Shown here: positions 46,855-55,496 of the stretch, one piece after another
How the letters are laid out: every line of letters starts with the position of its first letter
Position numbering within the stretch: position 1 is the first letter of the stretch
Assembly: GCF_900215315.1 (NCBI RefSeq)
Contig: NZ_OBEB01000007.1
Coordinates: forward strand, 124,001 to 188,000
Length of the DNA: 64,000 nt
Reading direction: 5' to 3'
From: Arsukibacterium tuosuense
GTDB lineage: Bacteria > Pseudomonadota > Gammaproteobacteria > Enterobacterales > Alteromonadaceae
The notes under the pieces: model-generated
Told to the model about the DNA's origin: nothing
What the model saw: only the letters and a program-made list of their open reading frames with translations
The model's database searches: none
Translations under genes and position numbers: made by a program

Positions 46855-47862
46855 TTATTGAATGACACGGTCAGAGAGTCCCGACAGAAACTGATTAACT
46901 GCAGCCATTGCTTGTTGCCTGATTCTGTCCTGTTCCATCCAGATTTCATGATGAGCGCCTGTCAGTGACGTGAATTGTTTATAGAGTGGTGCGGGTAAGT
47001 GCCTAAACCAGTTATCCTGAGCGCGGTTGCTGACTATCTGATCTTCAACAGCCTGTAACAGCAATACCGGGACCTTGAATTCTGCCGCTTGTAACTGGAT
47101 CTGGCTCATCGCGCTGATTGCCTGCATTAGCCAGGCCCAGCTTACACCACCCAGCTGGCTGTCGGGATAAAGCTGGTAAAGTTGCCGCAGCCACTGATAA
47201 CGTTCGTTGCTGTGAGTTAGCGGGTTACCGGCAAATGGCTTTTCGAGGTAGCTGGTTTGTCCCGGAAAATATTGCTGGCTGTCCCATTTTAACTTACCCA
47301 TCAGCCAGCCATAACCCGCAACCAAACGGCTGGCCAGGGTTGATGGTATTCTGCCGGCATGTAAACCAAACATAGGTGAGCAGAAAATTGCAGCGTCAAA
47401 TGGGTGAGTAAATTGTTGTAAATAACGACAAGCGATAGCTGCGCCCATGGAGTGAGCCAGCACTAAATGGTGTTGGTGAGCCGTTGGCAGAACTATTTCA
47501 GTGACAAACTGGTTAAAGTCTTCGACATAATCCTGAAAATTGCCGACATATCCCAGATGTGGGTCAGGATGTAAACGTGCCGATTGGCCCTGACCGCGAT
47601 GGTCCAGAATAAATACACTATAGCCGGCTACAATAAACTCCTGCATCAACTCCATATACTTAACTGCCATTTCAACCCGGCCAGTACTGAATACGACGGC
47701 TTGCGCCCTGTCATCGGCCAGATAATAACTGTAACTCAGACGGGTCTTATCACTACTGAGCAGATCAGCATGGACAAATTGCTGCCACAATGGCAGCAAC
47801 TGTTGCTGCCAGTATTCGGTAAGCTTTGTTTCCATCATTCCCGCGACGATTGGTGGCATCAT
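46855..47862 (-). CDS. Alpha/beta hydrolase, lysophospholipase L2 (PldB) type
   Basis: A 335-residue hydrolase with VFILDHRGQGQSARL, the nucleophile elbow LVLAHSMGAAIACRY (Ser near 139), the acid in LLLQAVEDQIVSN and the catalytic His in TGAHHEIWME. PldB-type enzymes cleave lysophospholipids at the inner membrane. It starts inside the stop codon of the CpxA-like kinase (four-base overlap), so it is the third gene of that operon; an internal ATG at residue 9 or 10 is an alternative start. Confidence 0.86.
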   Translation of the reverse strand: MMPPIVAGMMETKLTEYWQQQLLPLWQQFVHADLLSSDKTRLSYSYYLADDRAQAVVFSTGRVEMAVKYMELMQEFIVAGYSVFILDHRGQGQSARLHPDPHLGYVGNFQDYVEDFNQFVTEIVLPTAHQHHLVLAHSMGAAIACRYLQQFTHPFDAAIFCSPMFGLHAGRIPSTLASRLVAGYGWLMGKLKWDSQQYFPGQTSYLEKPFAGNPLTHSNERYQWLRQLYQLYPDSQLGGVSWAWLMQAISAMSQIQLQAAEFKVPVLLLQAVEDQIVSNRAQDNWFRHLPAPLYKQFTSLTGAHHEIWMEQDRIRQQAMAAVNQFLSGLSDRVIQ

Positions 47863-49241
47863 ATCGGTCGAGTCTGTTCAGTTGCAGCAACCCGCGGCAG
47901 TGTTACCCGTACAGATAAACCAGGGTTGCAATTCAATGCCTGTAGTGTTCCGTTATGCTGCCGGACAATTTTAGCGACGATAGCCAGGCCAAGGCCAGTG
48001 CCGCCAGTTTGCTGGGTGCGACTGCCGCTTACCCGGTAAAACGGTTGAAACACGGCTGCAAGCTCTTGGTCTGGCAGGCCCGGCCCCTGATCACTGATTG
48101 CCAATATCAGGCATTCTGGCTGTTGCTGCAGGCTAAGACGGATGGTGCTGTCGGGAGGGCTGTATTTAATAGCATTACGTAATATATTCTCCAACGCCCT
48201 GCTCAGTAACCGGCCGTCGGCATCCAGCCACAATTGCTCTGGGGCATCGAGTAGCAGGTGTTGCTGCTTGCTGTCTGCTTCTACCTGGTTGAGCTCAATT
48301 AACTCTGTCAGCATTGCGGTTAAGTCACAAGGATTTATATCCAAATGGTACTGGCCGGCATCGAGCCTGCTATATGTCAGTAATTCATCCAGCATGGCAT
48401 CAATGCGCTCAAGTTCCTGTTTTAGTCTTGGCAATTGCTGCAGGTTTTGTTGCTGTTCTGTCAATCCCAATGCAAGCTGAGCGCGGGTCAGAGGGGAGCG
48501 CAATTCATGCGAAATATCACGCAGCAAACGTTGTTGGTTTTGCAGTAAATCACTGATTCGTTCTGCCATAGTGTTAAAGCTACGACCAAGCTGACCCAGT
48601 TCGTCGCGTCGTTTTGCCAAGCTGCTGACCCGGCTATTAAGCTTACCAGAAGCAAAAGAGAGATTTTGCTGCAGCAGTTCCCTGAGGGGTCTGGAAATAG
48701 ATACTGCCAGAATAAAACTGGCAGTGGCGGACACTGCCAACAACAAAAAAATCAATACTGGCTCCGACAGCGCCCGCAGGCTCCACCAGGCCCGCTGCGG
48801 CCGTTGCCGTTGCTGATACAGCGCCAGTTGCTGGCCAGCAACCTCAATCACAAAAGGTCCGGCTAAATAGACATTGCGATGACGCAGCATGCGGGGACGG
48901 TTAAGCTGAGCCAATTCTGTTAACCAATGTGGATCAAAGCGGGCAGGCAATGCCTCAGGGTTCAGTAATTGCTGGTCAGCATTGTTCACTACCAGCCAGC
49001 GGTTGCGTTCGTCCCGGGCCAATTGTTGCAACAGGCTGGCCAGATTATCGCTTTGCGCCAGCGGTGCTAACTGACGTTGCATTTGCTGGCTGAGCGATGA
49101 GGGTAGCCGTCGGATATCGGTTGGATCGCTGAGGCTGCGTGAAATTAACAGCGTTAAAAACACGGTTGACAGCAATACCAGCCAGAACCAGACAAAAATG
49201 CGCCCGGCCAGGGAGTTAATTGGGTTTAACCAGCGCAACAT
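47859..49241 (-). CDS. cpxA: CpxA-like sensor histidine kinase
   Basis: A 460-residue membrane kinase: helix at about 10-30, a periplasmic domain (about 35-165), helix at 165-190, HAMP (SRPLRELLQQNL), the phospho-acceptor in LLRDISHELRSPLTRAQLAL (His near 251), and ATPase boxes ENILRNAIKYSP, DQGPGLP and GTGLGLAI. Two bases separate it from the regulator gene. The divergent CpxP-like gene supports a Cpx envelope-stress role; the symbol rests on that context. Gln-rich helices are common in this genome. Confidence 0.83.
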   Translation of the reverse strand: MLRWLNPINSLAGRIFVWFWLVLLSTVFLTLLISRSLSDPTDIRRLPSSLSQQMQRQLAPLAQSDNLASLLQQLARDERNRWLVVNNADQQLLNPEALPARFDPHWLTELAQLNRPRMLRHRNVYLAGPFVIEVAGQQLALYQQRQRPQRAWWSLRALSEPVLIFLLLAVSATASFILAVSISRPLRELLQQNLSFASGKLNSRVSSLAKRRDELGQLGRSFNTMAERISDLLQNQQRLLRDISHELRSPLTRAQLALGLTEQQQNLQQLPRLKQELERIDAMLDELLTYSRLDAGQYHLDINPCDLTAMLTELIELNQVEADSKQQHLLLDAPEQLWLDADGRLLSRALENILRNAIKYSPPDSTIRLSLQQQPECLILAISDQGPGLPDQELAAVFQPFYRVSGSRTQQTGGTGLGLAIVAKIVRQHNGTLQALNCNPGLSVRVTLPRVAATEQTRPI

Positions 49242-49243
49242 GC

Positions 49244-49939
49244 TCAGAGTGGACCACTGAGAAACAGATAACCACTGCCGCGCAGTGTCTGAATTTTTTC
49301 GTCATCCGTAAACTGGCTGAGTTTTTTGCGTATGTTACTGATATGCATATCTAGACTACGATCATAAAGTTGCAGACGGCGGCCTAATACCTGCTGGCTA
49401 AGGGTTTCTTTACTGACCAGTTGACCGGCGTTGCGCATCAGCATTTCCAGCAACTGGAACTCAGTCGCGGTCAGGCTGACATCGTGTTGCTGGCATTGCA
49501 CCTGGCGGTTTCGTGGATTCAGTGCCACCTGATTAACGTCAAGTAATTGTGCTGTCTGATTGTTATCATGATGAGCCAGCTCTACCCGGCGTAGAATTGC
49601 TTTGACCCGGGCCTGTAATTCCCGTGGGTTAAACGGTTTGGCCAGATAATCGTCTGCGCCAAGTTCAAGGCCAATTATCCGGTCAACATCTTCGCCCCGG
49701 GCGGTTAACATTAGCACCGGACAATAATTGTCAGTGCGCAGGGCTTTAAGCAGACTAAGACCGTCCAGTCCGGGCAGCATCACGTCCAGTAAAACCAATT
49801 GATAGTTGCCGCTTTTCGCTTTGGCTAAACCACTGACACCGTCATGCACCATATCGAACTGATAGCCATCCATCGCCAGGTAATCGGCAACCAGCTGGCA
49901 TAATTCAATATCATCATCAATCATTAAGATAGCAGCCAT
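49244..49939 (-). CDS. cpxR: CpxR-like response regulator (OmpR family)
   Basis: A 231-residue OmpR/PhoB-type regulator: receiver with DDD-like acids (MIDDDIELC), the phospho-acceptor Asp in LVLLDVMLPGLDGL (about 52), Lys in DYLAKPFNPREL, and a winged-helix domain (LTATEFQLLEMLMRNAGQLVS, YDRSLDMHISNIRKKL). First gene of the regulator-kinase-hydrolase operon, divergent from a CpxP-like gene. Confidence 0.87.
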   Translation of the reverse strand: MAAILMIDDDIELCQLVADYLAMDGYQFDMVHDGVSGLAKAKSGNYQLVLLDVMLPGLDGLSLLKALRTDNYCPVLMLTARGEDVDRIIGLELGADDYLAKPFNPRELQARVKAILRRVELAHHDNNQTAQLLDVNQVALNPRNRQVQCQQHDVSLTATEFQLLEMLMRNAGQLVSKETLSQQVLGRRLQLYDRSLDMHISNIRKKLSQFTDDEKIQTLRGSGYLFLSGPL

Positions 49940-49989
49940 ACCACTCCTTTTTATTCAGTGTATCCCGCGCACTCTTTGCTGCCAGCGTC

Positions 49990-50005
49990 TTTACTGAACC
50001 TTTAC
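49990..50005 (-). promoter_or_regulatory. Candidate CpxR box
   Basis: On the minus strand two GTAAA units are separated by six bases (GGTTCA). CpxR boxes in E. coli are GTAAA repeats five bases apart, so the spacing is one base longer. It lies in the gap between cpxR (49939) and the CpxP-like gene (50070) and could serve both. Confidence 0.45.
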
Positions 50006-50069
50006 CTGTGCTTTGCGTTACTTTGCATTCAAGCCGTTATGCTGTCAGGGTCAAAACCACGGAGTATCA

Positions 50070-50543
50070 ATGATGAAAGCAATAACGTTAATGTTAACGG
50101 CTGCCAGCCTGCTGCTGGTAACCCACAGCGCCACTGCCGGGCATCATAACAAGCCTGAGCAGGCAGACAAGTCTTATAAGATGCAGCGCGGCAGTTTTTC
50201 TTATCAGAAAATGCTGGCCGATGTTGAACTTACTACGGCGCAACAACAACAGCTGCAGCAGTTAATGGCCGAGCATCGCAGCGATAAACCTAAACGGGAA
50301 CGCGATAATAGCGAGCGCGGTGCCATGCGTCAGCTGCTGCAAGCAGATTATTTCGATGAAGTTGCAGTAACCGAGCTGTTACAGCAACAACAGCAAAAAC
50401 GGTTGGCCCAGCGGGTTGCCCAGTTAAAACTGCGTCATCAGGTTAATCAGTTGCTGACACCGGACCAACGGCAACAACTGGCTGACAAACATCAGCAACG
50501 TAAGCGTCAGTGGCAGCAACGTAAACCAGAGCAAAGCCAGTAA
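50070..50543 (+). CDS. CpxP/Spy-family periplasmic protein
   Basis: A 157-residue protein. I start it at ATG 50070, behind GGAG; the frame is open for 19 more codons but these are not signal-like. A signal peptide (MMKAITLMLTAASLLLVTHS, cleavage after ATA) precedes a helical domain with two LTxxQ motifs (LTTAQQQQL and LTPDQRQQL), the hallmark of CpxP/Spy. CpxP inhibits CpxA and acts as a periplasmic chaperone. The C-terminus is very Gln- and Arg-rich. Confidence 0.87.
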   Translation: MMKAITLMLTAASLLLVTHSATAGHHNKPEQADKSYKMQRGSFSYQKMLADVELTTAQQQQLQQLMAEHRSDKPKRERDNSERGAMRQLLQADYFDEVAVTELLQQQQQKRLAQRVAQLKLRHQVNQLLTPDQRQQLADKHQQRKRQWQQRKPEQSQ

Positions 50544-50544
50544 G

Positions 50545-51954
50545 TTATTCGATTTCCAGCTCTTTTAGTTTACGGGTTAAGGTATTGCGGCCCCAGCCAA
50601 GGCACCGGGCCGCTTCCTGTTTGTGGCCCCGGGTGAAGTGCAGCGCTTGTTGCAATACAATCCGTTCAAACGCCGGGCTGGCTTCTGCCAGAATATTCTG
50701 TTCACCAGCGCTCAGTTTGTCTTCAACCCAGCTTGCCAACTGGCTTTGCCAATCTCCGCTTTCAGGCGTTGCCAGTTTCTGGCTGCTTTTAGCCGGTTGG
50801 GTTAACTCTGGTGGCAGGTCTGCAACTACTATATGTTTGCCGCTGGCCATTACGGTCAGCCAGCGACAGCTGTTTTCCAGCTGACGGACATTACCCGGCC
50901 AGTCAAGCTGGCTTAAAAATTGTTCCGCTTCTTTGGTCAGGGTTTTTGCTTCGACGTTTAACTCTTTGGCGGCTTGTTGCAAAAAATGCTGCGCTAATCT
51001 GGCAATATCCTGCTTGCGGTCTTTCAATGGCGGTAAATGCACCCGGATCACGTTCAGACGGTGGAACAAATCTTCCCGGAACTTACCATCCTGTGCCAGT
51101 TGCTCGAGGTTCTGGTGAGTCGCAGCGATAATCCGCACATCAACACCAACGGCCTGATGGCCACCAACCCGGTAAAACTGGCCGTCGGCCAGCACCCTCA
51201 GCAAGCGGGTTTGCACATCCAGTGGCATGTCGCCAATTTCATCTAAAAATAAAGTCCCGCCGTCAGCCTGCTCAAAACGGCCTTTACGCAAATTATTGGC
51301 GCCGGTAAACGCCCCTTTTTCATGGCCAAACAGTTCCGATTCAATTAAATCTTTAGGAATAGCTGCCATATTCAGGGCAATAAACGGCTGTTCTGAACGA
51401 GGGCTGTGTTTATGCAGCGCCCGGGCAACCAACTCTTTACCGGTACCTGACTGGCCATTAATTAATACACTGATACTGGAGCGGGCCAGCCTGCCTATGG
51501 CCCGGAAGACTTCCTGCATCGCTGGGGCTTCACCAATAATCTCCGGGGTAATGCTGGCGACCTGTGGTTTTTGGCGGGCACGCTGACTGAGGCTATGCTG
51601 CAAAGCCCGGCTGATTAACGCTACAGCGTCGTTAACATCAAACGGCTTTGGCAGATATTCAAAAGCACCGCGTTTAAAAGCGTTAACAGCGCTATCCAGA
51701 TCAGAGTGGGCGGTCATTATGATTACCGGTAATTCCGGGGCCAGGTCCTGTAACCTGGCCAGTAATGCCATGCCATCGGTACCAGGCATTCTGATGTCGG
51801 ATACTACCACTGCCGGTTGCTCAAACTCCAGTCGCTGCAGCATTAAATCGGCTGATGCAAAGCTTTCACACAGAATGTCAGCGCGGCCTAGTGCCTTTTC
51901 TAACACCCAACGAATTGAGTTGTCATCGTCAATAATCCAGACGGTATCACTCAT
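50545..51954 (-). CDS. ntrC: Nitrogen regulation response regulator NtrC
   Basis: A 469-residue sigma-54 activator. Receiver with the phospho-acceptor in VVVSDIRMPGTDG (Asp54), AAA+ domain with GQSGTGKE (Walker A), ELFGHEKGAFTGA, GTLFLDEIGDMPLDVQTRLLRVL, and a C-terminal Fis-type helix-turn-helix (ALHFTRGHKQEAARCLGWGRNTLTRKL). It activates glnA and nitrogen genes when phosphorylated by NtrB. It starts four bases after ntrB. Confidence 0.97.
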   Translation of the reverse strand: MSDTVWIIDDDNSIRWVLEKALGRADILCESFASADLMLQRLEFEQPAVVVSDIRMPGTDGMALLARLQDLAPELPVIIMTAHSDLDSAVNAFKRGAFEYLPKPFDVNDAVALISRALQHSLSQRARQKPQVASITPEIIGEAPAMQEVFRAIGRLARSSISVLINGQSGTGKELVARALHKHSPRSEQPFIALNMAAIPKDLIESELFGHEKGAFTGANNLRKGRFEQADGGTLFLDEIGDMPLDVQTRLLRVLADGQFYRVGGHQAVGVDVRIIAATHQNLEQLAQDGKFREDLFHRLNVIRVHLPPLKDRKQDIARLAQHFLQQAAKELNVEAKTLTKEAEQFLSQLDWPGNVRQLENSCRWLTVMASGKHIVVADLPPELTQPAKSSQKLATPESGDWQSQLASWVEDKLSAGEQNILAEASPAFERIVLQQALHFTRGHKQEAARCLGWGRNTLTRKLKELEIE

Positions 51955-51958
51955 TGCG

Positions 51959-53023
51959 TTATTCCTCCGAATCTGAGATGGGTAAATATAAGGTAAATTC
52001 TGTTTGGCCAGGCCAACTGTCGCAGTCTATCCAGCCACCATGCTGATGAATTAAGGTCTGGGCAATAGACAGGCCGAGACCGGTTCCGCCGGCCTTACCA
52101 CTGACCATGGGGTAAAAAAGGGTATCTTTAATTTCAGAAGGTATACCAGGGCCATTATCGATAACCTTGATAAAGGCGACCAACTTATATCGCTTACCGT
52201 TAAGGGTATGTTGATGCAAAATCCGGCTTTGCATGCAAATGGCCCCGCCATTTGACAAAACCTGCTGCGCGTTGCGGACGATATTCAGCAATGCTTGCTC
52301 TATTAATTCAGGATCAAAGCTGAAATCCGGAATACTGGGATCATAGTCCCGACTGAAGCGGGCTTTGGCAGGATTATCCATTAGCGCCAGTTGCAGTACC
52401 TGTTCAATGACCTGATGCAGGTTGGTGGTAACTTTTTGTGGAGGACGGTAGGGGCCCAGTAAGCGGTCGACCAGATTACGTAAGCGGTCAGCCTGGGCAA
52501 TAATCAGCTGAGTATATTCTTTTTGCTCTTCGTCCAGCGATTCTTCGAGCAGTTGCGCTGCGCCACGCAGACCACCTAACGGGTTTTTAATCTCGTGGGC
52601 CAGGCCACGAATAAGCTCGCGCGCAGCTAAGTGCTGATGTTGTTGCAGGCTTTCCATACTGATTTTTCGCTGCTGGTCGACCTGACGTAGTTCCAGCAGC
52701 AAATGATTGGCCGGTTGCTCACTGACCGTCAGGGAAATATCCAGTAAAAGATGGCGGCCATCAAGCAGTACCGCTTGCACATCGCTGACACTAAAACCCT
52801 GCTTGCTGCTTAATGCTGCAGTTAAATGGCTGGCTTTAATATCCAGGTGCTGAAATAACCCGGGAAAATACTGGCCAGTTAAACGTTTTTCGCCCAGGCC
52901 CATTGCGGCACAACAAGCAGTGTTAAAGTAGCGCAGCATTAGATCACTGTCGAGCAGCAGCACCGCTGTAGTCAGCTGTTCGGCAAGAGCCATAAAATCA
53001 GGTTGTATGCTTTTTGTTGTCAC
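51959..53023 (-). CDS. ntrB: Nitrogen regulation sensor kinase NtrB
   Basis: A 354-residue cytosolic kinase without membrane helices: a PAS domain (about 10-110), the H-box RGLAHEIKNPLGGLRGAAQLLEE (His near 141, shown in part), LVDRLLGPYRPP, the N-box LLNIVRNAQQVLS, DNGPGIP and GGTGLGLSIAQTLI. It phosphorylates NtrC and is controlled by PII. An NtrC-type palindrome sits 15-31 bases upstream of its start codon. Confidence 0.96.
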   Translation of the reverse strand: MTTKSIQPDFMALAEQLTTAVLLLDSDLMLRYFNTACCAAMGLGEKRLTGQYFPGLFQHLDIKASHLTAALSSKQGFSVSDVQAVLLDGRHLLLDISLTVSEQPANHLLLELRQVDQQRKISMESLQQHQHLAARELIRGLAHEIKNPLGGLRGAAQLLEESLDEEQKEYTQLIIAQADRLRNLVDRLLGPYRPPQKVTTNLHQVIEQVLQLALMDNPAKARFSRDYDPSIPDFSFDPELIEQALLNIVRNAQQVLSNGGAICMQSRILHQHTLNGKRYKLVAFIKVIDNGPGIPSEIKDTLFYPMVSGKAGGTGLGLSIAQTLIHQHGGWIDCDSWPGQTEFTLYLPISDSEE

Positions 53024-53037
53024 ACTGCCACCTCTAT

Positions 53038-53054
53038 TGCACCAATTTAGTGCA
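53038..53054. promoter_or_regulatory. NtrC binding site before ntrB
   Basis: TGCACCAATTTAGTGCA: GCAC and GTGC arms seven bases apart, the NtrC consensus spacing, and symmetric at all outer positions. At only 15 bases from the ntrB start it is placed for repression of ntrBC, as at glnL of E. coli. Confidence 0.75.
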
Positions 53055-53104
53055 GGTGACTGGCAGTGTAATCGGTTTTTAGCCGAAATACAGCCTGGGC
53101 TGCC

Positions 53105-53620
53105 CTAATTGGGGTTAATTACCGACGCTCTGTGAAGATAGAAGGTTGTGACAGGACTGGTTGCAATAAGCTTGCCGCTTTGATCAAACAATTCCATTTG
53201 CAAAGTATGTTCGCCGCGCTCAACATCACGCAGGATGAAAGTAGCTTTATTTTGCGGTTCGCTCAGGGGGGTGCCGTCAACGACCAGCCGCACCTGCAGG
53301 CCACGTTGAAACATTGGCGTGATCCGGCCAGACACATAAACTGATCCGGTATTATCACGAACTGTACCGTTGTTTTCAGGCTGGGCTATTTCAATTTTAA
53401 AGGGTTCAACTTCAACCGGTTTTCTGGCGGGCAGGTTAGTGCCGGTAGACTCCATAATATTGGGACGACTGGTTAAGTTTACCTCTTCGGCCCCAGGCTG
53501 CGGGCTGTCAGAGAATATTAATACACCATTTGCGTCTTTAGTGACAAAAATACGCTTTTCCTGCGCCTGCAATGGCAGCATGATTATCAGTAAAGTTAAT
53601 AACAACAGTAACTTATTCAT
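53105..53620 (-). CDS. DUF4124 domain protein, secreted
   Basis: A 171-residue exported protein: signal peptide MNKLLLLLTLLIIMLPLQAQ, then a DUF4124-type beta segment (IFVTKDANGVLIFSDSPQPGAEEV) and an Ig-like part (FKIEIAQPENNGTVRDNTGS, LQVRLVVDGTPLSEPQNKATFILRD). Such proteins often lie between ntrBC and glnA in Alteromonadales; the role is unknown. It is on the same strand upstream of ntrB. Confidence 0.85.
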   Translation of the reverse strand: MNKLLLLLTLLIIMLPLQAQEKRIFVTKDANGVLIFSDSPQPGAEEVNLTSRPNIMESTGTNLPARKPVEVEPFKIEIAQPENNGTVRDNTGSVYVSGRITPMFQRGLQVRLVVDGTPLSEPQNKATFILRDVERGEHTLQMELFDQSGKLIATSPVTTFYLHRASVINPN

Positions 53621-53698
53621 GTGCTTGTCAAATCCATTGATGTTGCATTTTAATTATTATCACCACACTTTAGCGTGCTTTAATAAAGATTTCTACAA

Positions 53699-53726
53699 AA
53701 AAAGGCCCACCGAGGTGGGCCTTTTT
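53699..53726 (-). terminator. glnA terminator
   Basis: GGCCCACC pairs with GGTGGGCC around a two-base loop, with A and T runs extending the stem to 13 pairs. On the minus strand it ends in a run of seven T. It follows the glnA stop at 53740. Confidence 0.9.
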
Positions 53727-53739
53727 GGGCAAGCGTATG

Positions 53740-55149
53740 TTAGACGCTGTAATACAGTTCAAACTCCAGCGGGTGTACTGCTACCGACACGCGGCGAGAC
53801 TCGGCACGTTTAATCGCAATATATGCATCAATCATGGCATCAGACATTACGCCGCCCTTGGTGAAGATGGCGCGGTTTTTGTCCAGCTCGTCCATTGCCT
53901 CGTCTAAAGAAGTACAAACCTGCGGAATATTTGCCGCTTCTTCTGCTGGTAAGTCATATAAATCTTTATCCATCGCATCGCCAGGATGAATTTTATTCTG
54001 AATGCCATCTAAACCAGCCATTAACTGGGCAGTGAATGCCAGGTAAGGGTTAGCTGCAGGGTCTGGGAAACGACATTCAATCCGGCGCGCCTTGGCGCTT
54101 GGCACCAATGGAATACGAATTGACGCAGAACGGTTGCGGGCCGAATAAGCCAGCATTACCGGTGCTTCAAAGTGCGGTACCAGACGCTTATACGAGTTAG
54201 TTGACGGGTTAGTGAAAGCGTTGATTGACTTAGCATGTTTGATAATGCCGCCAATATAGTACAACGCCAGCTCTGACAGGCCGGCATATTTATCACCCGC
54301 AAACAGGTTTACGCCGTCTTTGGCCAGTGACTGGTGACAATGCATACCTGAACCGTTATCGCCAACCAGCGGTTTTGGCATAAAGGTCGCTGTCTTGCCG
54401 TACAGATGAGCAACGTTATGAATAACGTACTTTAACTGCTGCACTTCATCGGCTTTTTTGGTCAGAGTGTTAAAGCGGGTGGCAATTTCGTTCTGGCCAG
54501 CAGTGGCCACTTCGTGGTGATGCGCTTCAACTACCTGACCCATTTCTTCCAGTACCATACACATTGCACTGCGAATATCGTGGCCTGAATCTACCGGTGG
54601 TAATGGAAAATAACCCCCTTTGACACTGGGGCGGTGGCCTTTATTACCCTCTTCATAAGCAGTGCCTGAGTTCCAGGCAGCTTCGGTAGAGTTAATTTTG
54701 AAGAATGAGCTGGCCATGGTGGTTTCAAAGCGAATGTCGTCGAACATAAAGAATTCTGGCTCGGGGCCAAACAGCACGGTATCGGCAATGCCAGTAGATT
54801 TTAAATATTCTTCAGCACGTTTGGCGATTGAACGCGGGTCGCGGTCGTAGCCCTGCATGGTGCTAGGTTCAATAACATCGCACGTGACGTTTAGAGTGGT
54901 TTCTTCAAAGAAGGGGTCCAATACGGCGGTGCTTGGGTCTGGCAACAGGATCATGTCTGAGTCGTTGATACCTTTCCAACCGGTAATAGACGAGCCGTCG
55001 AACATTTTACCGTCTTCAAACATGTCTTCGGTGACCTGGCTTACCGGAATACTGACATGCTGTTCTTTACCTTTCGTGTCGGTAAACCGCAGATCTACGA
55101 ATTTAACGTCGTTTTCTTTAATTAGTTTTAATACTTCCGATGCAGACAT
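53740..55149 (-). CDS. glnA: Glutamine synthetase, type I
   Basis: A 469-residue glutamine synthetase, exactly the length of E. coli GlnA. The start is ATG 55149, just after GGAGGAATGC; a GTG ten codons earlier lacks a ribosome binding site. [31 protein letters not shown] (the flexible latch Asp), [31 protein letters not shown] and the adenylylation tyrosine in KDLYDLP are intact. It makes glutamine from glutamate, ATP and ammonia, and is controlled by NtrC at a sigma-54 promoter and by adenylylation. Confidence 0.98.
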   Translation of the reverse strand: MSASEVLKLIKENDVKFVDLRFTDTKGKEQHVSIPVSQVTEDMFEDGKMFDGSSITGWKGINDSDMILLPDPSTAVLDPFFEETTLNVTCDVIEPSTMQGYDRDPRSIAKRAEEYLKSTGIADTVLFGPEPEFFMFDDIRFETTMASSFFKINSTEAAWNSGTAYEEGNKGHRPSVKGGYFPLPPVDSGHDIRSAMCMVLEEMGQVVEAHHHEVATAGQNEIATRFNTLTKKADEVQQLKYVIHNVAHLYGKTATFMPKPLVGDNGSGMHCHQSLAKDGVNLFAGDKYAGLSELALYYIGGIIKHAKSINAFTNPSTNSYKRLVPHFEAPVMLAYSARNRSASIRIPLVPSAKARRIECRFPDPAANPYLAFTAQLMAGLDGIQNKIHPGDAMDKDLYDLPAEEAANIPQVCTSLDEAMDELDKNRAIFTKGGVMSDAMIDAYIAIKRAESRRVSVAVHPLEFELYYSV

Positions 55150-55200
55150 GCATTCCTCCAATTGACCCGTTTTGAACACTGAATTAGTGATTGCCCTGTT

Positions 55201-55220
55201 AAATGCCAGATATATGCCAA
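55201..55220 (-). promoter_or_regulatory. Sigma-54 promoter of glnA
   Basis: The minus strand reads TTGGCATATATCTGGCATTT: the GG of the -24 box and GC of the -12 box are ten bases apart, TTGGCA fits YTGGCA, and TGGCA differs from TTGCA by one base. It is about 50 bases from the glnA start. Confidence 0.78.
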
Positions 55221-55281
55221 CATATAACTATATTGATTCTAATAGCTTTATTATAAAGAAATAGTTTTTGACACACTTGGT

Positions 55282-55298
55282 TGCACCAAATTTGTGCT
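55282..55298. promoter_or_regulatory. NtrC binding site upstream of glnA
   Basis: TGCACCAAATTTGTGCT: GCAC and GTGC seven bases apart, the NtrC spacing. It lies about 90-105 bases upstream of the predicted glnA start of transcription, the usual enhancer distance. Confidence 0.78.
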
Positions 55299-55496
55299 GC
55301 GGCGCCCGGTTATGGTGCGCTATAATCACAGCCAAGTGTAGCTGAGTTTTTGACTCTGTTTAAAAAAAAACCGCCAATGCGTACAACGCCTTTTTCTTTC
55401 TGTGAAAAAAAAGAGTAGAATATGCGCCCTTTACTTTTGAAAAGCGTTTGCCTGGTGGTCATTATGGTCATCTAGTGCCACAGAGGATACTGATAC

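Larger units (their letters stand above)
55150..55496. other. Divergent regulatory region glnA / typA
   Basis: A 347-base gap with no gene. It holds a sigma-54 promoter for glnA (55201-55220), an NtrC palindrome (55282-55298), a weaker half-site around 55316-55329 (TGCGCTATAATCAC), and towards typA an A-rich tract with a possible -10 (TAGAAT near 55415) and the typA ribosome binding site GAGGA. Confidence 0.6.
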
